A stretch of DNA of 64,000 nucleotides, from NCBI GenBank assembly GCA_024642705.1, contig JAHEAQ010000001.1, forward strand, positions 277,575 through 341,574. Direction: 5' to 3'. This stretch comes from Bacteroidota bacterium. Lineage in GTDB: Bacteria > Bacteroidota > Bacteroidia > Chitinophagales > Saprospiraceae. The translations under genes were made by a program, and so were the position numbers. The notes beneath the pieces are model-generated. The model saw only the letters and a program-made list of their open reading frames with translations, was not told where the DNA came from and did no database searches. This document shows, piece by piece, positions 8,855-16,882 of this stretch (the first letter of the stretch is position 1; the number at the start of each line of letters is the position of its first letter).

Positions 8855-10981
8855 TTAAACTTCCTCCAATTCTTCTACATATTCCTCAATCAATTTTTGC
8901 TGAATTTCAGGAGGTGTAGGAGTATACTCTGCAAATTTTCTATTAAACTTTGCTCTTCCTTGAGTAAGTGACCTCAAACTTGACGAATATTTATACATTT
9001 CGGCAAAAGGCACCTTTGCCATAATTTTTTGATAATGTCCATCTGAATCAATCCCCAAAATTATAGCACGTCGGGTTTGAAGATCTCCCATCACGTCTCC
9101 CAAAACGTTATCAGAACACAAAATTTCCAAGTCATATATTGGTTCAAGTAACTGAGGCTTTGCATTTACAAAAGAATTCTTAAATACCATCATTGAAGCA
9201 AGCATAAATGCCATATCATTCGAATCAACAGCGTGCATTTTCCCATCATAAATACAAACCCTAATATCTTGGCAGTAAGATCCTGTCAAAGGGCCTTCTT
9301 CCATTTTTTGCATAACACCTTTTTTAATGGCATTTGAATATTTTGCATCAATAGATCCCCCAACAATGCACCAATAAAAAGCCAACTTTCCTCCCCAAGG
9401 AAGATCTTCAATTTCTGATTTTCTAACATTTAAGCCTTCTGGTTCCGGCATCCCTTCATAATATGGTTCAATCCTCATATGTACTTCACCAAATTGACCT
9501 GAACCTCCTGATTGCTTTTTGTGTCGGTAACTTCCTTCTGTCATTTTCTGAATGGTTTCTCTGTAAGGTATTTTTGGTTGGATATATTCCATAGTAATAC
9601 CATTCAATTTTTCAATTCTGTATTTTATAATATCCATTTGCAATTGACCCTGCGCATGAAGTAATGTTTGTTTCAGTTGTTGCGACTGCTCAATAATTAA
9701 TGTTGGATCCTCCTCAGAAAAAGTATGCAATGCTTTCATTAATTTTTCCATATCGTTCTTACTTGGAGGAAGTATTGCAGATCTAATTTTTGGCTCAGGG
9801 AACTTTATTGGTTCAATTTCAATATTTGAGTTTTTTTCTGTCAATGTGTTATTAGTATGAGAATTTTTTAGTTTTACTGTTAACCCTAAGTCACCAGCTC
9901 TCAACTCATTGACACTCTCCCTAGTTTTTCCATTTGATAATGAAAGTTGATTAATTCTCTCATGTCCTCTATTCGAATTATTGATTAACTCGTCACCAGG
10001 TTTTAGAATTCCAGAATAAACTTTGAAATAAGAAACCATACCAATCTGTGGTTCTGAATGACTTTTGTAAATAAAACATGCAAGTGGACCCTCAGAATTA
10101 CATTCTAGTACCTCACCATCTTTTAATTTTGCTGCTGGTCGATCTGCTGGTGAAGGAGCGATATCATTGATGAAACCCATGATTCTACCAGAACCCTTAT
10201 TTAATAGAGCGGAGCAACAAAAAACTGGAAAAATCTCTAAATTAGCTAGGGCAATTGTTAAACCTTCTGCCAATTCTTCCTCATTCAATGTCCCTGCATC
10301 GAAAAATTTTTCCATTAAAGACTCATCATTTTCAGCCGCAGCTTCAACCAATAAATTATGCATTTCCTGAGCTCGACCAATTTCTGAGTCTGGAATAGGA
10401 AGCTTTTCAGGTTTTCCACCATCTTGGGGGAATACATACATAATCATTCTTAAGGCATCGATTATTTTATTGAATTCTGCACCTTGATTCAAAGGATATT
10501 GAAATGGTAAAACTTTGTTTCCAAATCTATTTTGTGCCTGTTCAAGAGTGCTTTCAAAATTTGACTTTTCATGGTCAATTTGGTTAATCACAAAAATTGT
10601 TGGAGTATGCATTTGTAATGTATACTCCCATAAAAGCTCAGTTCCCACTTCTACACCTGAAGCCGAATTTAATACCATGATACCTGTATCTGCAACTTTA
10701 AGTGCAGAAATTACTTCTCCTGCAAAATCATCAAGACCCGGAGTATCAATAATATTTATTTTTGAGTCTTTCCATTTGGCATGCATTAATGAGCTGAATA
10801 TAGAATTTCCTTTTTCCTTTTCTATGCTTGTGAAATCAGAAACCGTAGAACCCGTTTCAATATTTCCTCTTCTTGGAATTTCATTGGCTTCGAAAAGCAT
10901 CGTTTCCGAAAAAGTAGTTTTCCCGCATCCGGAATGGCCTAATAAGACTACATTCCTTATATTTTTTGATTCAAATGCCAT
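8855..10981 (-). CDS. elongation factor G paralogue (EF-G2-like) with altered GTPase motifs
   Basis: This 708-residue protein has the five-domain EF-G layout: P-loop GHSGCGKT at 15-22, NQID at 133-136, the domain IV signature KKQSGGSGQFGEVH (about 490), and domain V with GxVMGDLQTRR. It differs from canonical EF-G: the G3 motif reads DTPGLDDF, so the catalytic His is Leu83; switch I reads EKEKGNSI instead of ERERGITI; and NKxD is NQID. These changes place it in the EF-G-like paralogue group. In Bacteroides an EF-G paralogue (EF-G2) has been reported to support translocation without GTP hydrolysis; orthology to it is inference. It is a lone gene with its own terminator. Confidence 0.85.
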   Translation of the reverse strand: MAFESKNIRNVVLLGHSGCGKTTFSETMLFEANEIPRRGNIETGSTVSDFTSIEKEKGNSIFSSLMHAKWKDSKINIIDTPGLDDFAGEVISALKVADTGIMVLNSASGVEVGTELLWEYTLQMHTPTIFVINQIDHEKSNFESTLEQAQNRFGNKVLPFQYPLNQGAEFNKIIDALRMIMYVFPQDGGKPEKLPIPDSEIGRAQEMHNLLVEAAAENDESLMEKFFDAGTLNEEELAEGLTIALANLEIFPVFCCSALLNKGSGRIMGFINDIAPSPADRPAAKLKDGEVLECNSEGPLACFIYKSHSEPQIGMVSYFKVYSGILKPGDELINNSNRGHERINQLSLSNGKTRESVNELRAGDLGLTVKLKNSHTNNTLTEKNSNIEIEPIKFPEPKIRSAILPPSKNDMEKLMKALHTFSEEDPTLIIEQSQQLKQTLLHAQGQLQMDIIKYRIEKLNGITMEYIQPKIPYRETIQKMTEGSYRHKKQSGGSGQFGEVHMRIEPYYEGMPEPEGLNVRKSEIEDLPWGGKLAFYWCIVGGSIDAKYSNAIKKGVMQKMEEGPLTGSYCQDIRVCIYDGKMHAVDSNDMAFMLASMMVFKNSFVNAKPQLLEPIYDLEILCSDNVLGDVMGDLQTRRAIILGIDSDGHYQKIMAKVPFAEMYKYSSSLRSLTQGRAKFNRKFAEYTPTPPEIQQKLIEEYVEELEEV

Positions 10982-11004
10982 AATATATATTTTTAATTAT
11001 TTAT

Positions 11005-11019
11005 AAGTCCGCAATAAAA
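11005..11019 (-). promoter_or_regulatory. 15-bp motif upstream of the EF-G paralogue
   Basis: TTTTATTGCGGACTT on the minus strand, 24 bp before the EF-G paralogue ATG; identical copy at 40168-40182 upstream of proS. Confidence 0.35.
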
Positions 11020-11153
11020 TTTAATAGCGAATATTAAGTTAATTAAATACTATTATTTATCATAGGCATTGCTAATAAAAATAATATTTGGAAATTTAAT
11101 TAATGATGACTTTAAAGAAAGGTGTAATATTTAATTATTTGAGAACAAAAGAT

Positions 11154-12194
11154 TTACTTGAATATAGCTTCAAAATAAGCATATGATTTTTTTTCTTCAT
11201 TACTTTTTTTAAATTTATTTAAAGTATCCTTTACTGACTTTTCAATGGGTATATATTCGAAATTGAATAATTTTTTTGACTTAGAATTGTCATATAAAAA
11301 CGTACCAGATGTGATCGTAACCGTTTCTTTGGTCAATGGGGGATCCCCTCCAAAAATCATTTGCTTTATTTTATAAAATCGCCATGCAATTGCAGTAATT
11401 ACTTTATTGGCTTCTCTATTTGGAGGTTTTATATTAAGATGTGTGGCCATAAGACCAAATAAATCTTTATAACTTATCATGTTGCTTACCGCAATGACTC
11501 TTTGATTTGAAACTTCACTTTCTAAATAAGAAATGGTCAGTTTTGCCGCATCTCTAACATCTACAAAGCCATTTGTACCAATCGGATACAATTTCTTATT
11601 GTTTATAACATGTGTGAATATTTTAGTACTGCTATCGCCCCATATCGAAGGACCTAAAATCATACTTGGATTAATAATCCCAATTGTTAAACCTTCTGTC
11701 ATACCTCTCCAAACCTCAAGTTCGGCAAGGTATTTTGAATAGCCGTATTGTGTACTAAATTTGCTATCTTCCCATTCTGATTCTTCATTTATATATTCTC
11801 CACTTTTTACTCTTCCGATTGCAGCAACTGAACTAAGAAATATCAATTTCTTTGGTTTAGACACAATACAAACATTTACAAGGTTCGCCGTACCTTCCAC
11901 ATTTATCGAGAATACAGACTTTTTATCCTTGGAATTGTAGCTCACTTTTGCTGCAGAATGAATAATATAATCACAATTTTCAACCAATTGTTGAAGAGAG
12001 TCTAAGTCTAAAACATCTCCTTCGACCCATTGAACCAACTCCATAATGTCTTCGACGAGATCCATTCTACTGCCTTCTCTCCTTAATGCCTTTATATTTT
12101 TATACCCTTTCTCAAAAAGACCACGCAAGATATGAGAACCTAGAAAACCTGTTCCGCCAGTAACTGCAATAGTGCTATTTGAGTTTGGTATCAT
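11154..12194 (-). CDS. NAD(P)-dependent epimerase/reductase of the extended SDR family
   Basis: This 346-residue Rossmann protein has the dinucleotide motif TGGTGFLG (residues 12-19), the SSVAAIG catalytic Ser region and the YGYSKYLAE active site (YxxxK), followed by INPSMILGP, typical of extended SDRs such as dihydroflavonol-4-reductase-like enzymes. The substrate is unknown. It is the last gene of a tight minus-strand operon (cytochrome c - anmK - this gene; 3-bp gap to anmK), an unusual combination that gives no clear pathway. Confidence 0.85.
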   Translation of the reverse strand: MIPNSNSTIAVTGGTGFLGSHILRGLFEKGYKNIKALRREGSRMDLVEDIMELVQWVEGDVLDLDSLQQLVENCDYIIHSAAKVSYNSKDKKSVFSINVEGTANLVNVCIVSKPKKLIFLSSVAAIGRVKSGEYINEESEWEDSKFSTQYGYSKYLAELEVWRGMTEGLTIGIINPSMILGPSIWGDSSTKIFTHVINNKKLYPIGTNGFVDVRDAAKLTISYLESEVSNQRVIAVSNMISYKDLFGLMATHLNIKPPNREANKVITAIAWRFYKIKQMIFGGDPPLTKETVTITSGTFLYDNSKSKKLFNFEYIPIEKSVKDTLNKFKKSNEEKKSYAYFEAIFK

Positions 12195-12197
12195 TTT

Positions 12198-13277
12198 TTA
12201 ATTATAAATATAAATGCAACCACCAATGGTATCTTCTAATGCTCCTGTAACAGATTTCAATGCATTTGGTTTTTTATGTTTTCTTAAATAACCCATTAAT
12301 GCAATCAATAATGCTTCTTTATAATTAATGATGTCATATGAAGCAGTTACTTTTTTTATATTTAGTGGCGACAACTTATCTTCCAAAACTTTGATAAAGA
12401 ATAAATTAAAACCACCTCCTCCAGTTATCAAAATTTTCCTTTTATGGTCAATATTCCCATTTTCTAATATTGCAAAAATAATTTCATCAGCAATAAATTC
12501 TACACAAGTCCTCAATAAATTTTTGACTTCCAATGTGCTAGATTCTAAAACAGGTAAGAAATTTCGAACTACCCAAGAATTATCTATTGCCCTAGGTCCG
12601 CTTCCATTAAAGGAATTCAATTCTTTCAATTTTCTCAAAATAATTGGATCAATCTGACCTTGTGCGGCTATTTTCCCATTTTCATCATATGCCAGATTCA
12701 TTTTGCCAGCAAGGAAATTGAGCAACTGATTACATGGTGAAATATCAAATGCTTGGATTGACTCTTTGTTTTTAAAAGTAATATTGCTTATTCCACCTAA
12801 ATTAAGACAGATTTCTGAATCATTAAATATATAAAAATCGACTATAGGAGCAAATGGTGCTCCTAATCCACCAGCCGCAATATCAGAACTTCTAAAGTCA
12901 CATATAACTTCCTTTTTCGCCAATTGAGAAATAGCTGCGCCATTTCCAATTTGCAATGTGAAAGCTTGATCAGGAAAGTGAAATATGGTATGTCCATGTG
13001 AAGCAATGGCATCTATCTCAAATTTCGAATTTTCAATAAAATGCTTACACTTTTCACCTAAAAAAAAACCGAAGTCCGAATCCAATTTACATAATTCTTT
13101 CGCTGAAAAATCAGTGCTTTTCTTAAGTTTTTCTGCTAAATCATCAGGAAATTCAACTTGTTCTGTTTCTAATATTTCCCAATTGAAATTTGGCTCTCCT
13201 GGTATCCCTTCAAAAGAACACAAAGCCATGTCTAAGCCATCAAGTGAACTTCCTGACATTAGACCCAATATGTTCAT
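12198..13277 (-). CDS. anmK: anhydro-N-acetylmuramic acid kinase
   Basis: This 359-residue kinase converts 1,6-anhydro-MurNAc from peptidoglycan turnover to MurNAc-6-phosphate in the cytoplasm. The family signature GLMSGSSLDGLDMALCSF is at the N-terminus; the ATP/substrate motifs LNLGGISNITF, DISPCNQLLNFLAG and ILITGGGGFN are all present, and the length is normal. It lies 6 bp after a small cytochrome c gene and 3 bp before an SDR gene. MurQ or other recycling genes are not in the window. Confidence 0.95.
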   Translation of the reverse strand: MNILGLMSGSSLDGLDMALCSFEGIPGEPNFNWEILETEQVEFPDDLAEKLKKSTDFSAKELCKLDSDFGFFLGEKCKHFIENSKFEIDAIASHGHTIFHFPDQAFTLQIGNGAAISQLAKKEVICDFRSSDIAAGGLGAPFAPIVDFYIFNDSEICLNLGGISNITFKNKESIQAFDISPCNQLLNFLAGKMNLAYDENGKIAAQGQIDPIILRKLKELNSFNGSGPRAIDNSWVVRNFLPVLESSTLEVKNLLRTCVEFIADEIIFAILENGNIDHKRKILITGGGGFNLFFIKVLEDKLSPLNIKKVTASYDIINYKEALLIALMGYLRKHKKPNALKSVTGALEDTIGGCIYIYN

Positions 13278-13283
13278 TCTTTA

Positions 13284-13586
13284 TTATTTAAAAGTAGTAG
13301 TGTATTTTGCAACAGCAGCAATTTCATCCGCAGTTAATGTATTTTCGTAGGCTAGCATTAGATTCCTGCCTTTTGTAATTACTTGGACTCTTTCTTCTTC
13401 AGTCAAAGGAGATGCACTTAAATCTTTAGCTCCATTTAACCCTAATTTGCCATCTGCTCCATGGCATAATTGGCAATTCGTTTTAAAAACTGCAGCCCCA
13501 TCCGCCTTTGGAGTATTATCACTCTGGCCGCAAGCAAATATCAATGTTAAAATAGCGAAAGCAAAGAAAAATTTAATTTTTGTCAT
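13284..13586 (-). CDS. monoheme cytochrome c lipoprotein
   Basis: The protein has 100 residues from the ATG at 13586 (a TTG two codons earlier is less likely). It has a lipoprotein signal (TLIFACGQ; lipidated Cys about residue 19), then FKTNCQLCHGADG, a canonical CXXCH heme site, and a downstream Met in RNLMLAY that could be the sixth ligand. It resembles the small class I cytochromes c of Bacteroidota, anchored to a membrane and serving as periplasmic electron carriers. It is the first gene of the operon with anmK and the SDR. Confidence 0.85.
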   Translation of the reverse strand: MTKIKFFFAFAILTLIFACGQSDNTPKADGAAVFKTNCQLCHGADGKLGLNGAKDLSASPLTEEERVQVITKGRNLMLAYENTLTADEIAAVAKYTTTFK

Positions 13587-13707
13587 ATTCAATAAAGTTA
13601 ATTTAAATAAAAATTTGGACTTCAGTTCTAACTTTTCATTTCAAAAAGTTTTGAAAGGTAAAGTAATATATTATTTATCGAAAATAAAAGCACTTTTATC
13701 TTATTAT

Positions 13708-13737
13708 TGGAAACTTTTAAACCTTTTATAGTTTCCA
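13708..13737. promoter_or_regulatory. candidate TetR operator (8-bp palindrome)
   Basis: Arms TGGAAACT (13708-13715) and AGTTTCCA (13730-13737) are perfect complements separated by 14 nt. The palindrome ends 15 bp upstream of the TAnnTTTG box of the tetR-efflux operon, overlapping the place where the -33 element would lie. Binding by the adjacent TetR protein as autorepressor is inference from position and symmetry. Confidence 0.55.
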
Positions 13738-13752
13738 TGGTTTATAATTTTT

Positions 13753-13760
13753 TATTTTTG
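13753..13760 (+). promoter_or_regulatory. TAnnTTTG -7 box of the tetR-efflux operon
   Basis: The sequence TATTTTTG matches the Bacteroidota -7 consensus exactly and lies 7 bp before the tetR ATG, so the leader would be extremely short. Confidence 0.55.
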
Positions 13761-13767
13761 CGGCGAA

Positions 13768-14376
13768 ATGAATATACTAGATAAAATTATAGCAACATCA
13801 GAAAAACTTTTCATGAATTATGGCCTAAAAAGCATAAGCATGGATGACATTGCTGCTGAAATTGGTATATCAAAAAAAACGATCTATAAACATTTTTCTA
13901 CAAAAGACAAATTGATTCAAATCACCTTGTCCTTGTATCTGAAAAACGAAAAAAAGGTCGTAACCAAAATAGCTTTAGAAAGTGAAAATGCAGTTGAAGA
14001 GATCATTACTATTGGCAAGCATGTCATCAATATGGCAAGAAAATTAAAGCCGACTTTGATTTTCGATTTGAAAAAATACCATTCGGAAAATTGGAAATTA
14101 ATTGAAGAGCACCATAATAATTTTATTAATGAAACCATTCGGAAAAATATTGAAAAAGGCATAGCGGAAGGTTTGTTCAGAGAAAATATTAATCCAGAAG
14201 TTATTGCAAAGCTATATGTAGTAAAAAGTCTATTTATTTCTGATGAGACTAATTTCCCTTTGAAATTCATCTCTCTTGATAGTTTATTAAAAGAACATTT
14301 ATTATATCATTTATATGGAATCCTTTCACATGAAGGCATTAAACTAGTTGAAAAATATGAACTCGAAGCATTATAG
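13768..14376 (+). CDS. TetR/AcrR family transcriptional regulator
   Basis: This 202-residue protein has an N-terminal helix-turn-helix (about residues 10-50: YGLKSISMDDIAAEIGISKK, then TIYKHFSTKDKL) and a helical ligand-binding C-domain without recognisable family motifs. It is the first gene of an operon with a TolC-like channel, a membrane-fusion protein and an RND pump, so it probably represses that pump and itself until an efflux substrate binds. Its last 20 nt overlap the start of the TolC-like gene. Confidence 0.92.
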   Translation: MNILDKIIATSEKLFMNYGLKSISMDDIAAEIGISKKTIYKHFSTKDKLIQITLSLYLKNEKKVVTKIALESENAVEEIITIGKHVINMARKLKPTLIFDLKKYHSENWKLIEEHHNNFINETIRKNIEKGIAEGLFRENINPEVIAKLYVVKSLFISDETNFPLKFISLDSLLKEHLLYHLYGILSHEGIKLVEKYELEAL

Positions 14377-15694
14377 CATCACTTTTGTGCTGCTTTTATT
14401 AATTTATTTGCCTTTAAAAGGCCAAGAAACTTATACTATAGATGAATCTGTTAATTATGCTATTAAAAATAGTGCACAAACAAGACTCAATCAATTGGAT
14501 TTAACAAAAGCAGAAGCTCAGATAAAAGAATATAGAGCTACTGGACTTCCTCAATTAAAGGGAAGCGTTAATTATCAACATTTCATCAATTTGCCAACTT
14601 CGCTATTACCAGCAGAGATTTTTGGAGGTCCAGCAGGAACTTTTGCGGAAATTAAATTCGGCTTAAAAAACAGTCTAAATTCTGGATTGGAATTGAATTC
14701 ATTAATCTTTGATGGGTCCTTTTTTACTGGATTAAGAGCTCAAAAAATTTATAGAGAATTAGTATTCAAACAAGCCGAACAATCTGAATTCGAAATAAAA
14801 AACAATGTTACTAAAGCATATTTAGGCGTGCTAATTGCCGAAAGAAACAAAAATATTATTGAAAAGAATCTGGAAAATCTTGAAAAAACACTCGAAGAAA
14901 CTAAAATCTTTTTCGAAAATGGTTTTTTAGAGAAATTGGATGTTAGCAGATTGCAATTGTCATTCGATAATTTATCAACTGAAATTGGAAGAATTGATCG
15001 AATTATCAATTTGTCAAAGAATCTATTGAAATTCCAAATGAACTATCCTTTGGATAAGGACATCACACTAAGTGAAACATTGGACGACCTTGTAGATAAA
15101 GTTATCATCGCAAAAGTTGATTTGAATGAGCCATTAGATATCAATAATAGACCTGAATATGCAGTTATTGAAACAGGCGAAAAGCTGAATGAACTGAATA
15201 TCGAAGCAATGAAGAAAGGTTATTTACCTTCTCTTATTGGATTCGCAAATTATCAAACAGCAATTCAGAGAAATAACCTATTTAACAATGATGAACCAGC
15301 ATTTTTTCCTACAACAATAGTTGGTTTGGGTCTTTCTATTCCAATATGGGACAGTTATGCTAAACGATCAAAAATTCAGCAGGCTCAAGTTGATTTAGAA
15401 ATAACTAGAGTTCAAAAATCTGAATTTGAAAGAGGAGTTAGTCTTCAAGTTTACAATGCAAAATTGAATTATGAAAATGCATTAAACACTGTAAATAATA
15501 CAAAAAGAAATGAAAATTTGGCACTTGAAATTTACAATACTTCACAAATTAAATTCAAAGAAGGTATTGGATCAAGTCTGGAATTAGGCCAAGCTGAACA
15601 AAATCTTTATGCCGCTCAGGCAAATTATATAAATGCTCTTTATGAGTTAGTTGTTGCAAAAACAGATTTAGATATATCCTTAGGTAAAAATTAA
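14357..15694 (+). CDS. TolC family outer-membrane efflux channel
   Basis: The ATG at 14357 gives a 445-residue protein with a signal peptide (MNSKHYSITFVLLLLIYLPL, then KGQ). A TTG at 14348 would add three residues. Two repeats of TolC-type long amphipathic helices are visible (SVNYAIKNSAQTRLNQLDL...; YETGEKLNELNIEAMKKGYL; SLELGQAEQNLYAAQANY), giving the trimeric periplasmic tunnel and outer-membrane barrel. It is translationally coupled to the TetR gene and 13 bp upstream of the adaptor gene, so it is the exit duct of the RND system encoded here. Confidence 0.9.
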   Translation: MNSKHYSITFVLLLLIYLPLKGQETYTIDESVNYAIKNSAQTRLNQLDLTKAEAQIKEYRATGLPQLKGSVNYQHFINLPTSLLPAEIFGGPAGTFAEIKFGLKNSLNSGLELNSLIFDGSFFTGLRAQKIYRELVFKQAEQSEFEIKNNVTKAYLGVLIAERNKNIIEKNLENLEKTLEETKIFFENGFLEKLDVSRLQLSFDNLSTEIGRIDRIINLSKNLLKFQMNYPLDKDITLSETLDDLVDKVIIAKVDLNEPLDINNRPEYAVIETGEKLNELNIEAMKKGYLPSLIGFANYQTAIQRNNLFNNDEPAFFPTTIVGLGLSIPIWDSYAKRSKIQQAQVDLEITRVQKSEFERGVSLQVYNAKLNYENALNTVNNTKRNENLALEIYNTSQIKFKEGIGSSLELGQAEQNLYAAQANYINALYELVVAKTDLDISLGKN

Positions 15695-15707
15695 GACAAA
15701 AATTATA

Positions 15708-16853
15708 ATGAAACGATACTATACTTTAGTCCTTTTAGGACTTTTATTAATTTCTTCATGCGCTTCAAATGCAGGAGAACCTCAAAGTTTAGAAGAATTG
15801 AAAAAATCTCTTGCTACTTTGAAAACAGAACGTTCTGAACTAGAAAAAAATATTAAAAATCTAGAAAGCGAAATTGAAAAATTGGAACCAATCAACTTAA
15901 AGCCAGAAAAGTTGGTGACCACAGATATTTTGGCTAGAGAAGATTTCAAAAGATATATAGATATTCAAGGTTCTGTAAATTCTAGCGAGGCTGTATATGC
16001 GTCCCCTGAAATTGGTGGCAGAATTCTTTCTATGACCATTAATGAAGGAGACTTTATAAAAGCCGGAGCTAAAGTTGCCACTTTAGATGTAGAGACCGTT
16101 AGAAATCAAATTTTAGAAGTTGAAAAATCTTTGGAATTGGCCAATGATATTTTTAATCGTCAAGAAAGATTATGGAACCAAGAAATAGGCTCAGAAATTC
16201 AATTCCTACAGGCAAAAAACAACAAAGAAAGACTTGAAAAATCTCTTGAGAGTATTAAATATCAATTGACAAAAGCAAATGTTTATGCTCCTATTTCTGG
16301 ATTTGCTGACAAAATTTTCTTGAAAAAAGGAGAACTAGCTGGGCCTGGTGCACCTATCATTCAAATCATAAATACGAATACCGTAAAAGTTGTTGCAGAC
16401 GTACCAGAATCATTGTTGGGAAAGGTTAAGAAAGGTGAAACTGTTGAAATCGATTTTCCAGCTTTGAAAGAAAGTAAAAAAGGAAAAGTATCCTTAGTAG
16501 GTAGGTCCATCGATCCTGCGAACAGAACATTCAAAGTAGAGGTTGAATTGCCGAATTCCAATAATTTACTAAAACCTAATCTACTATCAATTATGAAAAT
16601 CAACGATTTGACAGTAGAGAATACGATTGCTATCCCTTTAGAATTAGTTCAACAAGAAATAAGTGGTAAAGACTATGTTTTTGTTGTAGGAAATTCACCA
16701 GGCGGACTCATAAGCGAAAAAAGATATGTGGAAACAGGAGCCACATTTGAAAACAAAATTGTGATCGATTCAGGTTTAAATGAAGGGGATCAAATTATCA
16801 TGATTGGCGCAAGAGGACTTGCTAGCGATGAATTAATAAAAGTCCAAGAATAA
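15708..16853 (+). CDS. RND efflux periplasmic adaptor (membrane fusion protein), lipoprotein
   Basis: This 381-residue protein has a lipobox (LLISSCAS, Cys about residue 18), a coiled-coil at residues 28-62 (LEELKKSLATLKTERSELEK), and the biotinyl-lipoyl half motif GGRILSMTINEGDFIKAG paired with ITKANVYAPISGFADKIF after a second helical hairpin. The beta-barrel domain (VKVVADVPESLLGKVKKG) follows. It links the inner-membrane RND pump to the TolC-like channel. The N-terminal coiled-coil ahead of the first barrel strand is an addition common in Bacteroidota adaptors. Confidence 0.92.
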   Translation: MKRYYTLVLLGLLLISSCASNAGEPQSLEELKKSLATLKTERSELEKNIKNLESEIEKLEPINLKPEKLVTTDILAREDFKRYIDIQGSVNSSEAVYASPEIGGRILSMTINEGDFIKAGAKVATLDVETVRNQILEVEKSLELANDIFNRQERLWNQEIGSEIQFLQAKNNKERLEKSLESIKYQLTKANVYAPISGFADKIFLKKGELAGPGAPIIQIINTNTVKVVADVPESLLGKVKKGETVEIDFPALKESKKGKVSLVGRSIDPANRTFKVEVELPNSNNLLKPNLLSIMKINDLTVENTIAIPLELVQQEISGKDYVFVVGNSPGGLISEKRYVETGATFENKIVIDSGLNEGDQIIMIGARGLASDELIKVQE

Positions 16854-16882
16854 AATAAAAAAACAACATATCACGAAGTGTA

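Noticed and set aside
10515..11006. 163-codon plus-strand open frame opposite the EF-G N-terminus
   Set aside because: Shadow of conserved GTPase codons; composition is not protein-like.
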